Program-made: the position numbers and the translations under genes
Notes under the pieces: model-generated
Seen by the model: only the letters and a program-made list of their open reading frames with translations
Databases searched by the model: none
What the model was told of the DNA's origin: nothing
Assembly: GCA_947624485.1 (NCBI GenBank)
Contig: CANQKM010000002.1
Coordinates: forward strand, 248,001-312,000
Source of the DNA: an uncultured Clostridia bacterium
GTDB taxonomy: Bacteria; Bacillota; Clostridia; UBA1381
Direction: 5' to 3'
DNA length: 64,000 nt
Part shown: piece by piece, positions 33,433 through 42,508 of the stretch
Layout of the letters: every line of letters begins with the position of its first letter
Position numbering within the stretch: position 1 is the stretch's first letter

Positions 33433-34290
33433 TTATTTTTTCTCGTCGTAATCGTCCATAAAATTGTACTCGCGCTCGTTGTCATGGTAGCCGATAATCG
33501 TTGTGAGGTTGACGTTTCTGACGCTGTTAAAAATATTTTTCTCGATGTACGGGCTTGTGCGGCTCAGCTGCTCGATAAGCCTTTTCATCTCCTGACGCTT
33601 CGAGCCCGTTTCCATTTCCTCCGTTGCGATACGCTCCGTGAAACGGCACGCGCACCGTATAAAATCAAGCTCATTGTACCGCGCCCACGATTTAATATCC
33701 TTTTCCCTTACCATATACATCGGGCGTATAAGCTCCATACCGGGGTGGTTCGTGCTGTGGAGCTTCGGCATCATCGTCTGGATCTGCGCGCCGTAGAGCA
33801 TACCCATGAGTATTGTCTCTATCACGTCGTCGAAATGGTGACCGAGCGCGATTTTGTTGCAGCCGAGTTTCTGCGCCTCTTTGTAGAGGTAGCCGCGCCG
33901 CATACGCGCGCAAAGGTAGCACGGGTGGTCGTCCACGTTCACGACCGAATCGAAAATGCGCGTCTCGAATATGTGTATCGGCACGCCCAAAAGACGCGCG
34001 TTGTCCTCGATTTTTCTGCGGTTCTCGCTGTTGTAGCCGGGATCCATGACAATGTATTCGAGGTCGAACTTAACAACGCCGTGACGGTGGATTTCCTGCA
34101 TACACTTTGCCATAAGCATCGAGTCTTTGCCGCCGGAAATGCACACGGCTATTCTGTCGCCCTCGTTTATCATTTTGTATTCGTTTATGCCGCGTATGAA
34201 CTTGCGCCAGATATTTTTTCTGTACGTTTTTATAATACTGCGCTCGGCTTTTTTACGGCGCTCCTCCGCGCTCAATACGTTATTTTCCAT
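33433..34290 (-). CDS. ttcA: TtcA-like tRNA thiolation ATPase (PP-loop)
   Basis: 285 residues. The PP-loop SGGKDS (near residues 52-57) binds ATP. Two conserved Cys pairs follow: HPCYLCARMRRGYLY near 132, and CACR near 220. They hold the iron-sulfur cluster of the TtcA/TtuA group. GHHFDDVIET near 155 is also a hallmark. Likely reaction: 2-thiolation of C32 in tRNA. The extended N-terminus and distinct C-terminal tail are more like the clostridial subgroup than Escherichia TtcA, so the target base is inferred. Confidence 0.85.
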   Translation of the reverse strand: MENNVLSAEERRKKAERSIIKTYRKNIWRKFIRGINEYKMINEGDRIAVCISGGKDSMLMAKCMQEIHRHGVVKFDLEYIVMDPGYNSENRRKIEDNARLLGVPIHIFETRIFDSVVNVDDHPCYLCARMRRGYLYKEAQKLGCNKIALGHHFDDVIETILMGMLYGAQIQTMMPKLHSTNHPGMELIRPMYMVREKDIKSWARYNELDFIRCACRFTERIATEEMETGSKRQEMKRLIEQLSRTSPYIEKNIFNSVRNVNLTTIIGYHDNEREYNFMDDYDEKK

Positions 34291-34295
34291 ATCGA

Positions 34296-35138
34296 TTAAA
34301 TAATCTCCGTCGTGTGGCGCGTCGCGTGACAGCTTATGTTTACCGCGACGGGCAGTCCGGCTATGTGAGTGGGGAAGGTTTCTATGTTCACCGCGAGCGC
34401 GGTCGTCGTGCCGCCCATACCCTGCGGACCTATGCCGAGCTTGTTCACGCGCTCGAGGAGCTTTTTTTCAAGCTCCGCGTAGTACGCGTCACCGTTCGGC
34501 ACGTCTATGTCGCGCGTGAGAGCCTTTTTTGAAAGCTGCGCCGCCTTGTCGAGCGTGCCGCCTATGCCTACGCCGACCACCATCGGCGGACACGGGTTCG
34601 CCCCCGCTTTTCTTACCGTTTCCGTCACAAAATCGATAACGCCCTCAACGCCGTCGGACGGGTTCAGCATTTTAACCGCGCTCTTGTTCTCGCTGCCGAA
34701 GCCCTTGGGCGCGAGCGTTATCTTGATTTTGTCGCCCTTTACGAAATCGCAGTAAATGACGGCGGGCGTGTTGTCGTTCGTGTTGACGCGCCGCAGCGGA
34801 TCTGCGACAACGGATTTGCGCAGATAACCCTCTGTGTAACCGCGTCTCACGCCCTCGTTTACCGCGTCCGTTATTGTCGCGCCCTCGACGTGTACGTCTC
34901 CGCCTATCTCGATAAAGAACACAGCCATGCCCGTGTCCTGACATATCGGCACTTCCTTTTCGTGCGCGATTTCGGCGTTTTTGAGAAGATTTTTGAGAAC
35001 GCCTCTCGCGACCTCCGATTTTTCCGTTTCGGCGCTTTTTTCGAGCGCCGCTTTTATGTCGCCGTTAATGCGGCAGTTCGCGCGTATGCACATATCGCGC
35101 ACCGCCCTCGTTATATCGTCCGATTTTACAATTCTCAT
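34296..35138 (-). CDS. Class I fumarate hydratase/tartrate dehydratase alpha subunit
   Basis: 280 residues, the iron-sulfur subunit of two-subunit class I fumarase. The three cluster Cys are seen in [11 protein letters not shown] near residue 63, [15 protein letters not shown] near 182 and SCHATRH near 273. The Lys and Gly-rich segments [16 protein letters not shown] are conserved. In this type a separate beta subunit completes the enzyme, but none lies beside the gene or elsewhere in the window. It sits 17 bp after the PMT gene and 6 bp before ttcA, an unusual context. Confidence 0.9.
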   Translation of the reverse strand: MRIVKSDDITRAVRDMCIRANCRINGDIKAALEKSAETEKSEVARGVLKNLLKNAEIAHEKEVPICQDTGMAVFFIEIGGDVHVEGATITDAVNEGVRRGYTEGYLRKSVVADPLRRVNTNDNTPAVIYCDFVKGDKIKITLAPKGFGSENKSAVKMLNPSDGVEGVIDFVTETVRKAGANPCPPMVVGVGIGGTLDKAAQLSKKALTRDIDVPNGDAYYAELEKKLLERVNKLGIGPQGMGGTTTALAVNIETFPTHIAGLPVAVNISCHATRHTTEII

Positions 35139-35154
35139 TTATTTGCCTCCGTTT

Positions 35155-38100
35155 TTACATCAAATCCCACCGAGGGAACCATTTAAGATAATTGTTCACG
35201 TAATCCGTGCTGCACGGCTTGCCCGCAAGCACGGGATAGAACATCACAAACAGCATAACAGCAATAACCGCATAGCCGACGATCGTTCCGGCGGCTATCT
35301 TCTTGCTGCGAGCGTTTTCGTACAGGCACATAATCGAATAGCCTACCATAAGCACAACGAACGGCACGCTTGGGAAATAGTGGTAGATGAACGTCATTCT
35401 GTCCACGAGCGTCCACGGCAAAAGCTCCGCGAGATACGCTATAATAAGGAATACCGCGTTTTTGTCCTTGTTCTTTATCGCGCGGTACACGAGGTATATA
35501 AACGCGGGAACGCCCGCCCACCATACGAACGGGTTGCCGAATGACGCGAGTCCTTCCCTCACGCCGTCGGATATTGTGTTGTTGTAGAACAGCAGCGGAC
35601 GGCTCATCAAAATCCATTCGTACCAGTCCGAGGAAAAGCCGTGTTCCTTTTGCGTCAGCATGTATTCGCCGTGATACCATTTCATGTAATCAATGTTGTC
35701 CTGTATGATTTTCATGCTGTCCCCGAACGACGCGCCCTGTCCGCCCGTCGAAGAGTTTATGAACGGTATATATGAAAGCACAAGTATCACGAGCGGCACT
35801 ATCACGAAGAAAACAACGCACCATGCTACCGTGATTATGACGTGCTTTTTGAAATTGGCGCGTATAAGGCCGCTGCTTATGCCGTTTGTCGTGTCGGACT
35901 TCTTCCTGCCTCTGCTGTCGGCTTTGCTATACTCGTTTATGTGGATGATAAGCATAATCACCATAATAACGAAAAGTCCCGCAGCCGCGTACACGGCTGT
36001 AACCTTGCTCGCTATGCCCAGCCCCGTCGCCGTGCCGCACAGCGCGAGGTACACAAGACCTTTTTTGAAGCTCTTCTCATCGTAGAAGTCCGTCTTGCAG
36101 TACAGGTACATCAGGAAGAACATCAGTATTATGAAGAACGTGACAAACACGTCTATTGTGGATATTCTCGTCTGCGCGAAGTGCATAAAGTCAAACGTCA
36201 GCAGCACGCACGTAAGCGCCGCCGCCCATGACTTTTTGAGGAATTTGAGCGCGAACAGGTAGATGAGCGGCACCATCATCACGCCGAACAACGTACCCGC
36301 GAACCGCCAGCCGAACGGGTTCATGCCGAATATACGTATGCCGAGCGAGATGAATATTTTTCCGAGCGGCGGGTGGGTTGTTTCGTAAACCTTTAAGCCG
36401 TGAATAAATTCATACGCCGTACGGGCGTGGTATATCTCGTCAAAGTAGGTGCCGTTGCGGAAGGTGGATTTTACGGGTACCTCGTCCTGCTCATCAAAGA
36501 GCGCTTTCGCACCTTCGTCGGTGAATGAAACGGGCGTTATGAGATTCCCGTCCGCATCGCGGACGCCGATTTCCTTTACCGACACCCAATTTTCATCCGA
36601 AGCGAGGTGCGAGCGTATGTCTATATAGCGTATGTCGGTGTTCACGCTCTTGCTGTTCCACTTAAAAACATCGCCTTCCGTCAGCGTTTCCGAGCAGGTC
36701 TGAGACATAGCCGCATTGCGTCCCGTTATAAGGAGACTTTGCGAGCCGCTCAGTTCCTTTGAACCGAGGAAAAACTGAATTTCGCTTACATTGTAATCCT
36801 TTCCGAGGTCAACGGTAACGCCGCTTTGCGGAACGAGATACTCCGTTTCGGCGGCGTGCATATCGCCGAGGTCGTAAAACGCGACGCACGAATAAACGAC
36901 CGTGATAACTGCCATAGCTATAATATCGGCGCGCCTTACGCGCGGCGTTTCTCTATCCCACAGAGGTGCAAGCGGCGCGGGCTTCGGAAGCCTCTGCAGG
37001 TCGCCCTCGAGGTAATATTTTTGCGTGTAGTATATAAGCGCGGCGGTAAGCATGAGATTGATTACCGACGCGGCAATGATAAACGGAGAAAACGCGTACT
37101 TGTTACTGTCTGTCTGGTACACGAACAGCACCCACGCCGTGTTGAGGAACTGCGACGCGGTGACGAGCGTAAACGCGCCGCACATTTTCGCGTCCGTCAT
37201 GCTCACAAGCGCGAGGAGCATCAGCACAACCGCGGGGAACGCGTAACGCTCGTGCATTCTCGTCGAGAACATATACACGAATATTACCGTGATCGCTCCG
37301 GCGAAATAGTATTTTGACTCCTTTTTTGATTTAAGCACGATAAACACGCTGTAAAGCGATATGCACACGATAAACACGTTTCTCAGAATTTCCGACAGCG
37401 ACGTTATTCCCGTCCAGTTTTTGCCCATTGCGCCCCAGAGATTGAACGCGTTTACGGTGTGGTACGGGTATGAGCCGACTGTTTTTATATACTGGTCAAC
37501 GACGTTGCCGATGCCGAACGGCAGCGCGAGCAAAAATATTGCCGCAATGGCGCAAAGTCCTGTGCCTATGTGCGTCATAAGCTTTTTCACGCTGAAATCG
37601 TTGAGTATCACATTTTCTATAATTCCGCCTATAAGCACGGGCGCGAGAATAAGCGCCTGCGGCTTAATAAACAGGCAAACAGCGAACATAAAATACGAAA
37701 TAAACAGCTTTTTCTCCGTGAGGAAATACAGCGTAAGCACCGCGAACAGCGTATACACGCTGTCAACCTGTCCCCACACGGCGCTGTTCAGTATCGAGAC
37801 CGGATTAAACAGCCAAAGCGCTGCGAATACCGTCGATATTGCCGACGAATATTTCTTCGCCGCAATCTTGTACACGATATATCCGATAAGCATATCGCAG
37901 ATAATCGCGGGCAGCTTTATGAGCGCGTACAGCGCGCCGCCGGAAAACGGTATAATGTGGCGTATAAAGCCTATCACGTACAGCACGTACATGTATCCGG
38001 GCGGATAGTCGTGGAAGCCTTCGGACGCGTAAAAGGTGTTTATGCCGCCGTTAAAGACGTCGTATGACCACGCGTCAAAGCAGCCCATATCCTGCTCGTG

Positions 38101-38280
38101 GCCCCGGTAAAGCGCGGCTATTATAATCCGAAGCAAAAACGCCGCAATCACCGCAGCCAATATATACGCGGACCTGCCGTCCCTTTTCTGTCCCTTCTTC
38201 AGATCGGGCGCAAGCACATACGTCCAAACCGAGTATATCGCCAAAAGCGTCACCAAAATAATTAAAATTATAGCTGTCAT
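35155..38280 (-). CDS. Large GT-C glycosyltransferase: GT-C-like module fused to a PMT mannosyltransferase module
   Basis: 1041 residues with about twenty transmembrane segments. Residues 1-430 form one GT-C-like membrane module with EQDMGCFDAWSYD in the first loop and WGQVDSVYTLFAVLT near 175. A short cytosolic linker and one helix lead to a beta-rich region (about 480-595) like an F5/8-type carbohydrate-binding domain. From about 600 comes a PMT module with YFDEIYHARTAYEFI (the DE motif) and THPPLGKIF. PMT enzymes move mannose from a polyprenyl carrier to protein or cell-wall glycans on the outer face. Two catalytic-type modules in one chain are notable. It is the first gene of a four-gene unit. 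Confidence 0.85.
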   Translation of the reverse strand: MTAIILIILVTLLAIYSVWTYVLAPDLKKGQKRDGRSAYILAAVIAAFLLRIIIAALYRGHEQDMGCFDAWSYDVFNGGINTFYASEGFHDYPPGYMYVLYVIGFIRHIIPFSGGALYALIKLPAIICDMLIGYIVYKIAAKKYSSAISTVFAALWLFNPVSILNSAVWGQVDSVYTLFAVLTLYFLTEKKLFISYFMFAVCLFIKPQALILAPVLIGGIIENVILNDFSVKKLMTHIGTGLCAIAAIFLLALPFGIGNVVDQYIKTVGSYPYHTVNAFNLWGAMGKNWTGITSLSEILRNVFIVCISLYSVFIVLKSKKESKYYFAGAITVIFVYMFSTRMHERYAFPAVVLMLLALVSMTDAKMCGAFTLVTASQFLNTAWVLFVYQTDSNKYAFSPFIIAASVINLMLTAALIYYTQKYYLEGDLQRLPKPAPLAPLWDRETPRVRRADIIAMAVITVVYSCVAFYDLGDMHAAETEYLVPQSGVTVDLGKDYNVSEIQFFLGSKELSGSQSLLITGRNAAMSQTCSETLTEGDVFKWNSKSVNTDIRYIDIRSHLASDENWVSVKEIGVRDADGNLITPVSFTDEGAKALFDEQDEVPVKSTFRNGTYFDEIYHARTAYEFIHGLKVYETTHPPLGKIFISLGIRIFGMNPFGWRFAGTLFGVMMVPLIYLFALKFLKKSWAAALTCVLLTFDFMHFAQTRISTIDVFVTFFIILMFFLMYLYCKTDFYDEKSFKKGLVYLALCGTATGLGIASKVTAVYAAAGLFVIMVIMLIIHINEYSKADSRGRKKSDTTNGISSGLIRANFKKHVIITVAWCVVFFVIVPLVILVLSYIPFINSSTGGQGASFGDSMKIIQDNIDYMKWYHGEYMLTQKEHGFSSDWYEWILMSRPLLFYNNTISDGVREGLASFGNPFVWWAGVPAFIYLVYRAIKNKDKNAVFLIIAYLAELLPWTLVDRMTFIYHYFPSVPFVVLMVGYSIMCLYENARSKKIAAGTIVGYAVIAVMLFVMFYPVLAGKPCSTDYVNNYLKWFPRWDLM

Positions 38281-38329
38281 TACGGTATTCCTTTCAAAAT
38301 AAATATGTAAAATTATATTCCAATTTATT

Positions 38330-38358
38330 ATTTTACTATATTTTTACTGAATTATCAA
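38330..38358 (-). promoter_or_regulatory. Promoter of the PMT-fumarase-ttcA-tcdA unit
   Basis: Minus strand: TTGATA (38353-38358), 17-bp spacer, TAAAAT (38330-38335). Confidence 0.6.
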
Positions 38359-38395
38359 GAACAAAACGATGTAATTATACAAAAAATACATCCGA

Positions 38396-38424
38396 TTGAC
38401 TTTATACGCCGCAAACGGTATAAT
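38396..38424 (+). promoter_or_regulatory. Promoter of the 1-phosphofructokinase gene
   Basis: TTGACT (38396-38401), 17-bp spacer, perfect TATAAT (38419-38424). Confidence 0.78.
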
Positions 38425-38450
38425 ATAAGCGTACACACGGAGGTGATAAC

Positions 38451-39371
38451 ATGGTTTGCACTGTTACGTTCAGCTGCGCGCTCGACTGCGTTGTTAACGT
38501 AAAAAGCTGCCGCGCGGGTGAGATGAACCGAGCCGAGAGCGAAAAGGTTTTCGCGGGAGGCAAGGGTATAAACGCCGCGAGGGTGCTTGCGGATTTGGGC
38601 GTTGACGCGGCGGCATTGGGATTTACCGCGGGATTTACCGGCGCGGAGGTTGAAAGGCTTGTCGGAGCATCGGGAGTTAAAACGGATTTTATACGTCTCA
38701 GGGACGGACTGACGCGCATAAATATAAAAATAAGGTCTGACGACGAAACTGAAATAAACGGCCCGGGCGCGGACGTGCCGCCGGAGGCGGTAGGGGAGCT
38801 TATAAAAAAGCTCGAAAAGCTCAGGGAGGGCGATATACTCGTGCTTGCGGGCAGCGTACCCTCGTCCGTGCCGCGCACAATATACGGCGACATAGCAAAA
38901 ACCGTATCACAAAACGGCGTAAAGGTCGTTGCCGACGCGGAGGGAGAGCTTCTTTTAAACGTTCTGCCGCACCGGCCGTTTCTCGTAAAACCGAACGGCC
39001 GGGAGATAGGCGAAATATTCGGCACGGATGTTAAAACACGTTCGGACGCCGCGCAATATGCCTTGAAAATGCGCGGTATGGGAGCGCGGAACGTGCTTGT
39101 TTCACTCGCGGGCGACGGCGCGGTTCTCGCGTGCGAAAACGGTAAAATATACGAGCGCAGCGCGCCGAAGGGCAGCGTTATAAATTCTGCCGGAGCGGGC
39201 GACAGTATGACTGCGGGCTTTATCGCGGCGTACCTCGAACGCGGAGATTACGCGTACGCGCTCGAACGGGGGATATGCGCCGGAAGCGCGTGCGCGTTTT
39301 CCGAAGGACTTCCGACGCGCGCCGGGATCGATAAAATTTACCGTGAATATACAAGCTCCGCGGGGCTTTAA
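38451..39371 (+). CDS. fruK: 1-phosphofructokinase family kinase
   Basis: 306 residues, PfkB family. The opening TVTFSCALDCVV is a variant of the family motif TVTxNPALD. FAGGKGINAARVLADLG near residue 37 binds sugar phosphate; INSAGAGDSMTAGF near 245 carries the catalytic Asp. This pattern fits FruK (fructose 1-phosphate to fructose 1,6-bisphosphate) or tagatose-6-phosphate kinase. No fruA or fruR is adjacent, so the substrate is less certain than the family. SD GGAGG lies before ATG 38451. Confidence 0.82.
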   Translation: MVCTVTFSCALDCVVNVKSCRAGEMNRAESEKVFAGGKGINAARVLADLGVDAAALGFTAGFTGAEVERLVGASGVKTDFIRLRDGLTRINIKIRSDDETEINGPGADVPPEAVGELIKKLEKLREGDILVLAGSVPSSVPRTIYGDIAKTVSQNGVKVVADAEGELLLNVLPHRPFLVKPNGREIGEIFGTDVKTRSDAAQYALKMRGMGARNVLVSLAGDGAVLACENGKIYERSAPKGSVINSAGAGDSMTAGFIAAYLERGDYAYALERGICAGSACAFSEGLPTRAGIDKIYREYTSSAGL

Positions 39372-39435
39372 CAAGGCTTCGCGGACTTTTTATATCACTG
39401 TAAAAATAATACAAAAATAATATACTTTTTTTATA

Positions 39436-39464
39436 TTGCCTTATTACGCAAAATGTGATATAAT
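39436..39464 (+). promoter_or_regulatory. Promoter of the Hpt/hybrid-kinase unit
   Basis: TTGCCT (39436-39441), 17-bp spacer, perfect TATAAT (39459-39464). Confidence 0.65.
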
Positions 39465-39546
39465 TTTAACATGGAGAACTGCGACCGCAATTCGGCTTAT
39501 ACGAACCGCCGCGCGCCGCAGACTAATACATCAAACGGAGGGTTTT

Positions 39547-39903
39547 ATGGACGATTTGAGGGTAAAGCAGCTTACGGACGGAGGAATAGACGTAAACGAG
39601 GCGCTCGGACGTTTTATGGGAAACGAGAGACTTCTCGAAAAGTTTTTGAAGAAGTTCGCGGACGATGAGAATTACGAAAAACTGAAGGCGGCGGTAAGCG
39701 AGGGCGACGCGGAAATGATGCTTACGGCGTCGCACACGTTAAAGGGAGTGTGCGGAAACCTTTCGATGACGGAGCTTTTCACGCTTTTTGACAGACAGGT
39801 GAAGGAGCTCCGCGCCGGAAATACCGAGGGTGCGAAGGCGCTTATGAATGAGATAGACGACGCGTACACAAAAGTAATGAGTGCCGTAAACGGATTGAAT
39901 TGA
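39547..39903 (+). CDS. Hpt-domain phosphotransfer protein
   Basis: ATG at 39547 with GGAGGG 7 nt upstream. 118 residues, all-helical. ASHTLKGVCGNLSM carries the phosphorylatable His near residue 61, followed by the usual helix with LFDRQVKELRAG. Hpt proteins pass phosphate between receiver domains in a phosphorelay. The next gene, 18 bp later, is a hybrid kinase with two receivers but no Hpt of its own. The pair therefore very likely works together. Confidence 0.92.
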   Translation: MDDLRVKQLTDGGIDVNEALGRFMGNERLLEKFLKKFADDENYEKLKAAVSEGDAEMMLTASHTLKGVCGNLSMTELFTLFDRQVKELRAGNTEGAKALMNEIDDAYTKVMSAVNGLN

Positions 39904-39921
39904 TTGAACGGGGGTTATATT

Positions 39922-42486
39922 ATGTCAAAAAAACCCAAGCTGAAGGGAACGAGCATGACGGCTACGGTGGTGGTTATCATAATAATCACCCTGCTCTGCG
40001 CCGGCACATACGTGCAGATGAGCCGCGTTATGAAAAAACGCAGCATACAGCGTATGGAGGAAGGCGTTAATACAGCCGTTACGGAAATAAATCAGAAGCT
40101 GAGCCGTGACAAGCTCATTTTGGAGGCGACGGCTGACCTTATAGCTTCGGCGGACGACACGAGTGAGGAAAACATAAACAGGATAATAAGCGCGATTTCG
40201 CCGCTTATGGAAACGATAAAGATACGCGTGCTTATGCCCGACAACACCGTTCACGATCCGAGCGGCGCGGTGATCGACACGATGGGCAGCATATCGTTTG
40301 ACGAGGAAGCTCCGCTCGGCGAGCATGTTTCAAACAGAATGACGAGCCTTGTGGACGGAAACACGCTCGTGCTTCGCCATTTTATGCCGATTGTGAAGGA
40401 GGGCGAAACGGTCGCGCTTGTGTACGGAACAACGGTTCTGTCCGAGCTTCCGAACGACCTCAACATCGACAATATGTACAACGCGAGCGCGAAGGTGCTT
40501 ATCATAGACACCGACAACGGCGACCTCATCATGGACACGTGGCGCGGCGAGCTTGGCAACATACGCGACTTCAAGGTGCGAGGCACAAAAGAGGGCGACG
40601 GCTGGGAAACGAGCATGAACAACATATTCGAGTGCAAGAGCGGACACATGGCGTTTATGCCGACGGACAGCAATGAGTGGTATTACATGTACTACTCTCC
40701 CGCGAACATAAACAACTGGTCGCTCGCGGTAATCGTGCCGGAAAACGAGGCAATGAAAAACCTGCACGCGGTAAGCCGTATTTTCCTTATATTTGCGGTA
40801 CTTATGGCTCTGACGATAGCCGTTTACTACATACTGATGCGCCGCAGCAACAAGCGCATTACAAAGCAGGCGGTCGAGCAGGCGGTGCTTGAGGAAAAGC
40901 TCCAAAAGGCGGAGGTCGCGGAACGCGCAAAAACGATGTTCCTGTCCAATATGTCGCACGACATAAGAACGCCGATGAATGCGATAATAGGCTTCGCGAC
41001 GCTCGCGGAGGCGAATATTGACAACAAGGAGCGCATACAGGAGTACCTTGCGAAAATACTTTCGTCGGGCAACCACCTTTTGAGTCTCATAAACGACATC
41101 CTCGACATGAGCCGCATCGAGAGCGGCAAGCTCAACATTGAGGAAACGGAGTGCAACCTGTCCGACATATTCAAGGATATGCGCAACATCATGCAGACAC
41201 AGATGCAGTCGAAGCAGCTCAATTTCTACATGGACACACTCGACGTTACGGACGAGGAGGTTTACTGCGACAAGCTGCACGTAAATCAGATGCTGTTAAA
41301 TCTTTTGAGCAACGCGATAAAGTTCACGCCCGCGGGCGGAACGGTGTCGCTCACGATTGCTCAAAAGCCCGACGCGCCGAAGGGCTACGCGTCGTACGAG
41401 ATACATATAAAAGACACCGGCATAGGCATGAGCGAGGAATTTTTGAAGCATGTATTCGAGCCGTTCGAGCGTGAGAGAAACTCGACCGTGAGCGGTATAC
41501 AGGGTACGGGCCTCGGTATGCCTATCGCAAAGAGCATAGTCGACGCGATGGGCGGCACTATAGCCGTGCAGAGCGAATGCGGAAAGGGTACGGAATTTAT
41601 TATAAACCTGAAGCTCCGCCTCGTGAGCGAGCCGAAGAAGTTCGGACGTATACACGAGCTTGAAGGACTGCGCGCGCTCGTCGTTGACGACAGCTTCACC
41701 ACCTGCGACAGCGTCGCGAAAATGCTCATGCGTATCGGTATGCGCTCCGAGTGGACGCTGCGCGGCAAGGAAGCGGTGCTGCGCGCAAAACAAGCCGTCG
41801 AAATGGGCGACGAGTTTTACGTGTACATAATAGACTGGGCGCTGCCGGATCTGGGCGGACTCGAGGTCGCGAGACAGATACGCTCGATAGTCGGCGACAC
41901 AGTGCCGATTATAATACTGACGGCGTACGACCTCAATGTTGTAAAGGACGAAATGGGCGACGTGAACGTTACGGCGATGTGCAATAAGCCTTTGTTTATG
42001 TCGGAGCTTCGCGACACGCTTATATCGGCGCTCGGCAAGGGCGACAAGAACACCGACGACGCGCCCGTTATACCGAAGCTCGACGACCTCAGGGGCAAGC
42101 GTCTGCTCCTCGTCGAGGACAACGCGTTAAACCGTGAAATAGCCGAGGAAATACTCGCGGAGAGCGGCTTCACGGTCGAGACTGCCGTTGACGGCAGCGT
42201 CGCGGTGGATAAGGTTAAGAATTCAAAGCCCGGCTACTATGACGCTGTGCTTATGGATATACAGATGCCGATAATGAACGGCTACGAGGCGACGCGCGCG
42301 ATACGCGCCCTCGACAACAAAGAGCTTGCGGACATACCGATCGTTGCAATGACGGCGAACGCGTTCGACGACGACCGTGAGGAGGCGTTCAAAAACGGTA
42401 TGAACGAGCATATAGCGAAACCGATAAACGTAGGAAAGCTGACGGAGACACTGAGACAGATTTTGAAGCAGGGCGGACGACCGTAA
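39922..42486 (+). CDS. Hybrid sensor histidine kinase with two receiver domains
   Basis: ATG at 39922, preceded by GGGGG 7 nt upstream. 854 residues. Transmembrane helices near 15-33 and 290-312 bracket an extracellular sensor of about 250 residues (Cache-like). HisKA: SNMSHDIRTPMNAIIGF with His345. HATPase: NLLSNAIKFTPAGGT, DTGIGM and GTGLGMPI. Receiver 1 (about 575-690) has Asp638 in IIDWALPD; receiver 2 (about 720-845) has Asp779 in LMDIQMPIMNGYEATR. No DNA-binding response regulator is nearby, so the output is unknown. Works with the Hpt protein encoded just upstream. Confidence 0.95.
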   Translation: MSKKPKLKGTSMTATVVVIIIITLLCAGTYVQMSRVMKKRSIQRMEEGVNTAVTEINQKLSRDKLILEATADLIASADDTSEENINRIISAISPLMETIKIRVLMPDNTVHDPSGAVIDTMGSISFDEEAPLGEHVSNRMTSLVDGNTLVLRHFMPIVKEGETVALVYGTTVLSELPNDLNIDNMYNASAKVLIIDTDNGDLIMDTWRGELGNIRDFKVRGTKEGDGWETSMNNIFECKSGHMAFMPTDSNEWYYMYYSPANINNWSLAVIVPENEAMKNLHAVSRIFLIFAVLMALTIAVYYILMRRSNKRITKQAVEQAVLEEKLQKAEVAERAKTMFLSNMSHDIRTPMNAIIGFATLAEANIDNKERIQEYLAKILSSGNHLLSLINDILDMSRIESGKLNIEETECNLSDIFKDMRNIMQTQMQSKQLNFYMDTLDVTDEEVYCDKLHVNQMLLNLLSNAIKFTPAGGTVSLTIAQKPDAPKGYASYEIHIKDTGIGMSEEFLKHVFEPFERERNSTVSGIQGTGLGMPIAKSIVDAMGGTIAVQSECGKGTEFIINLKLRLVSEPKKFGRIHELEGLRALVVDDSFTTCDSVAKMLMRIGMRSEWTLRGKEAVLRAKQAVEMGDEFYVYIIDWALPDLGGLEVARQIRSIVGDTVPIIILTAYDLNVVKDEMGDVNVTAMCNKPLFMSELRDTLISALGKGDKNTDDAPVIPKLDDLRGKRLLLVEDNALNREIAEEILAESGFTVETAVDGSVAVDKVKNSKPGYYDAVLMDIQMPIMNGYEATRAIRALDNKELADIPIVAMTANAFDDDREEAFKNGMNEHIAKPINVGKLTETLRQILKQGGRP

Positions 42487-42508
42487 TATTGCAAAGGAGT
42501 TGATAAAA

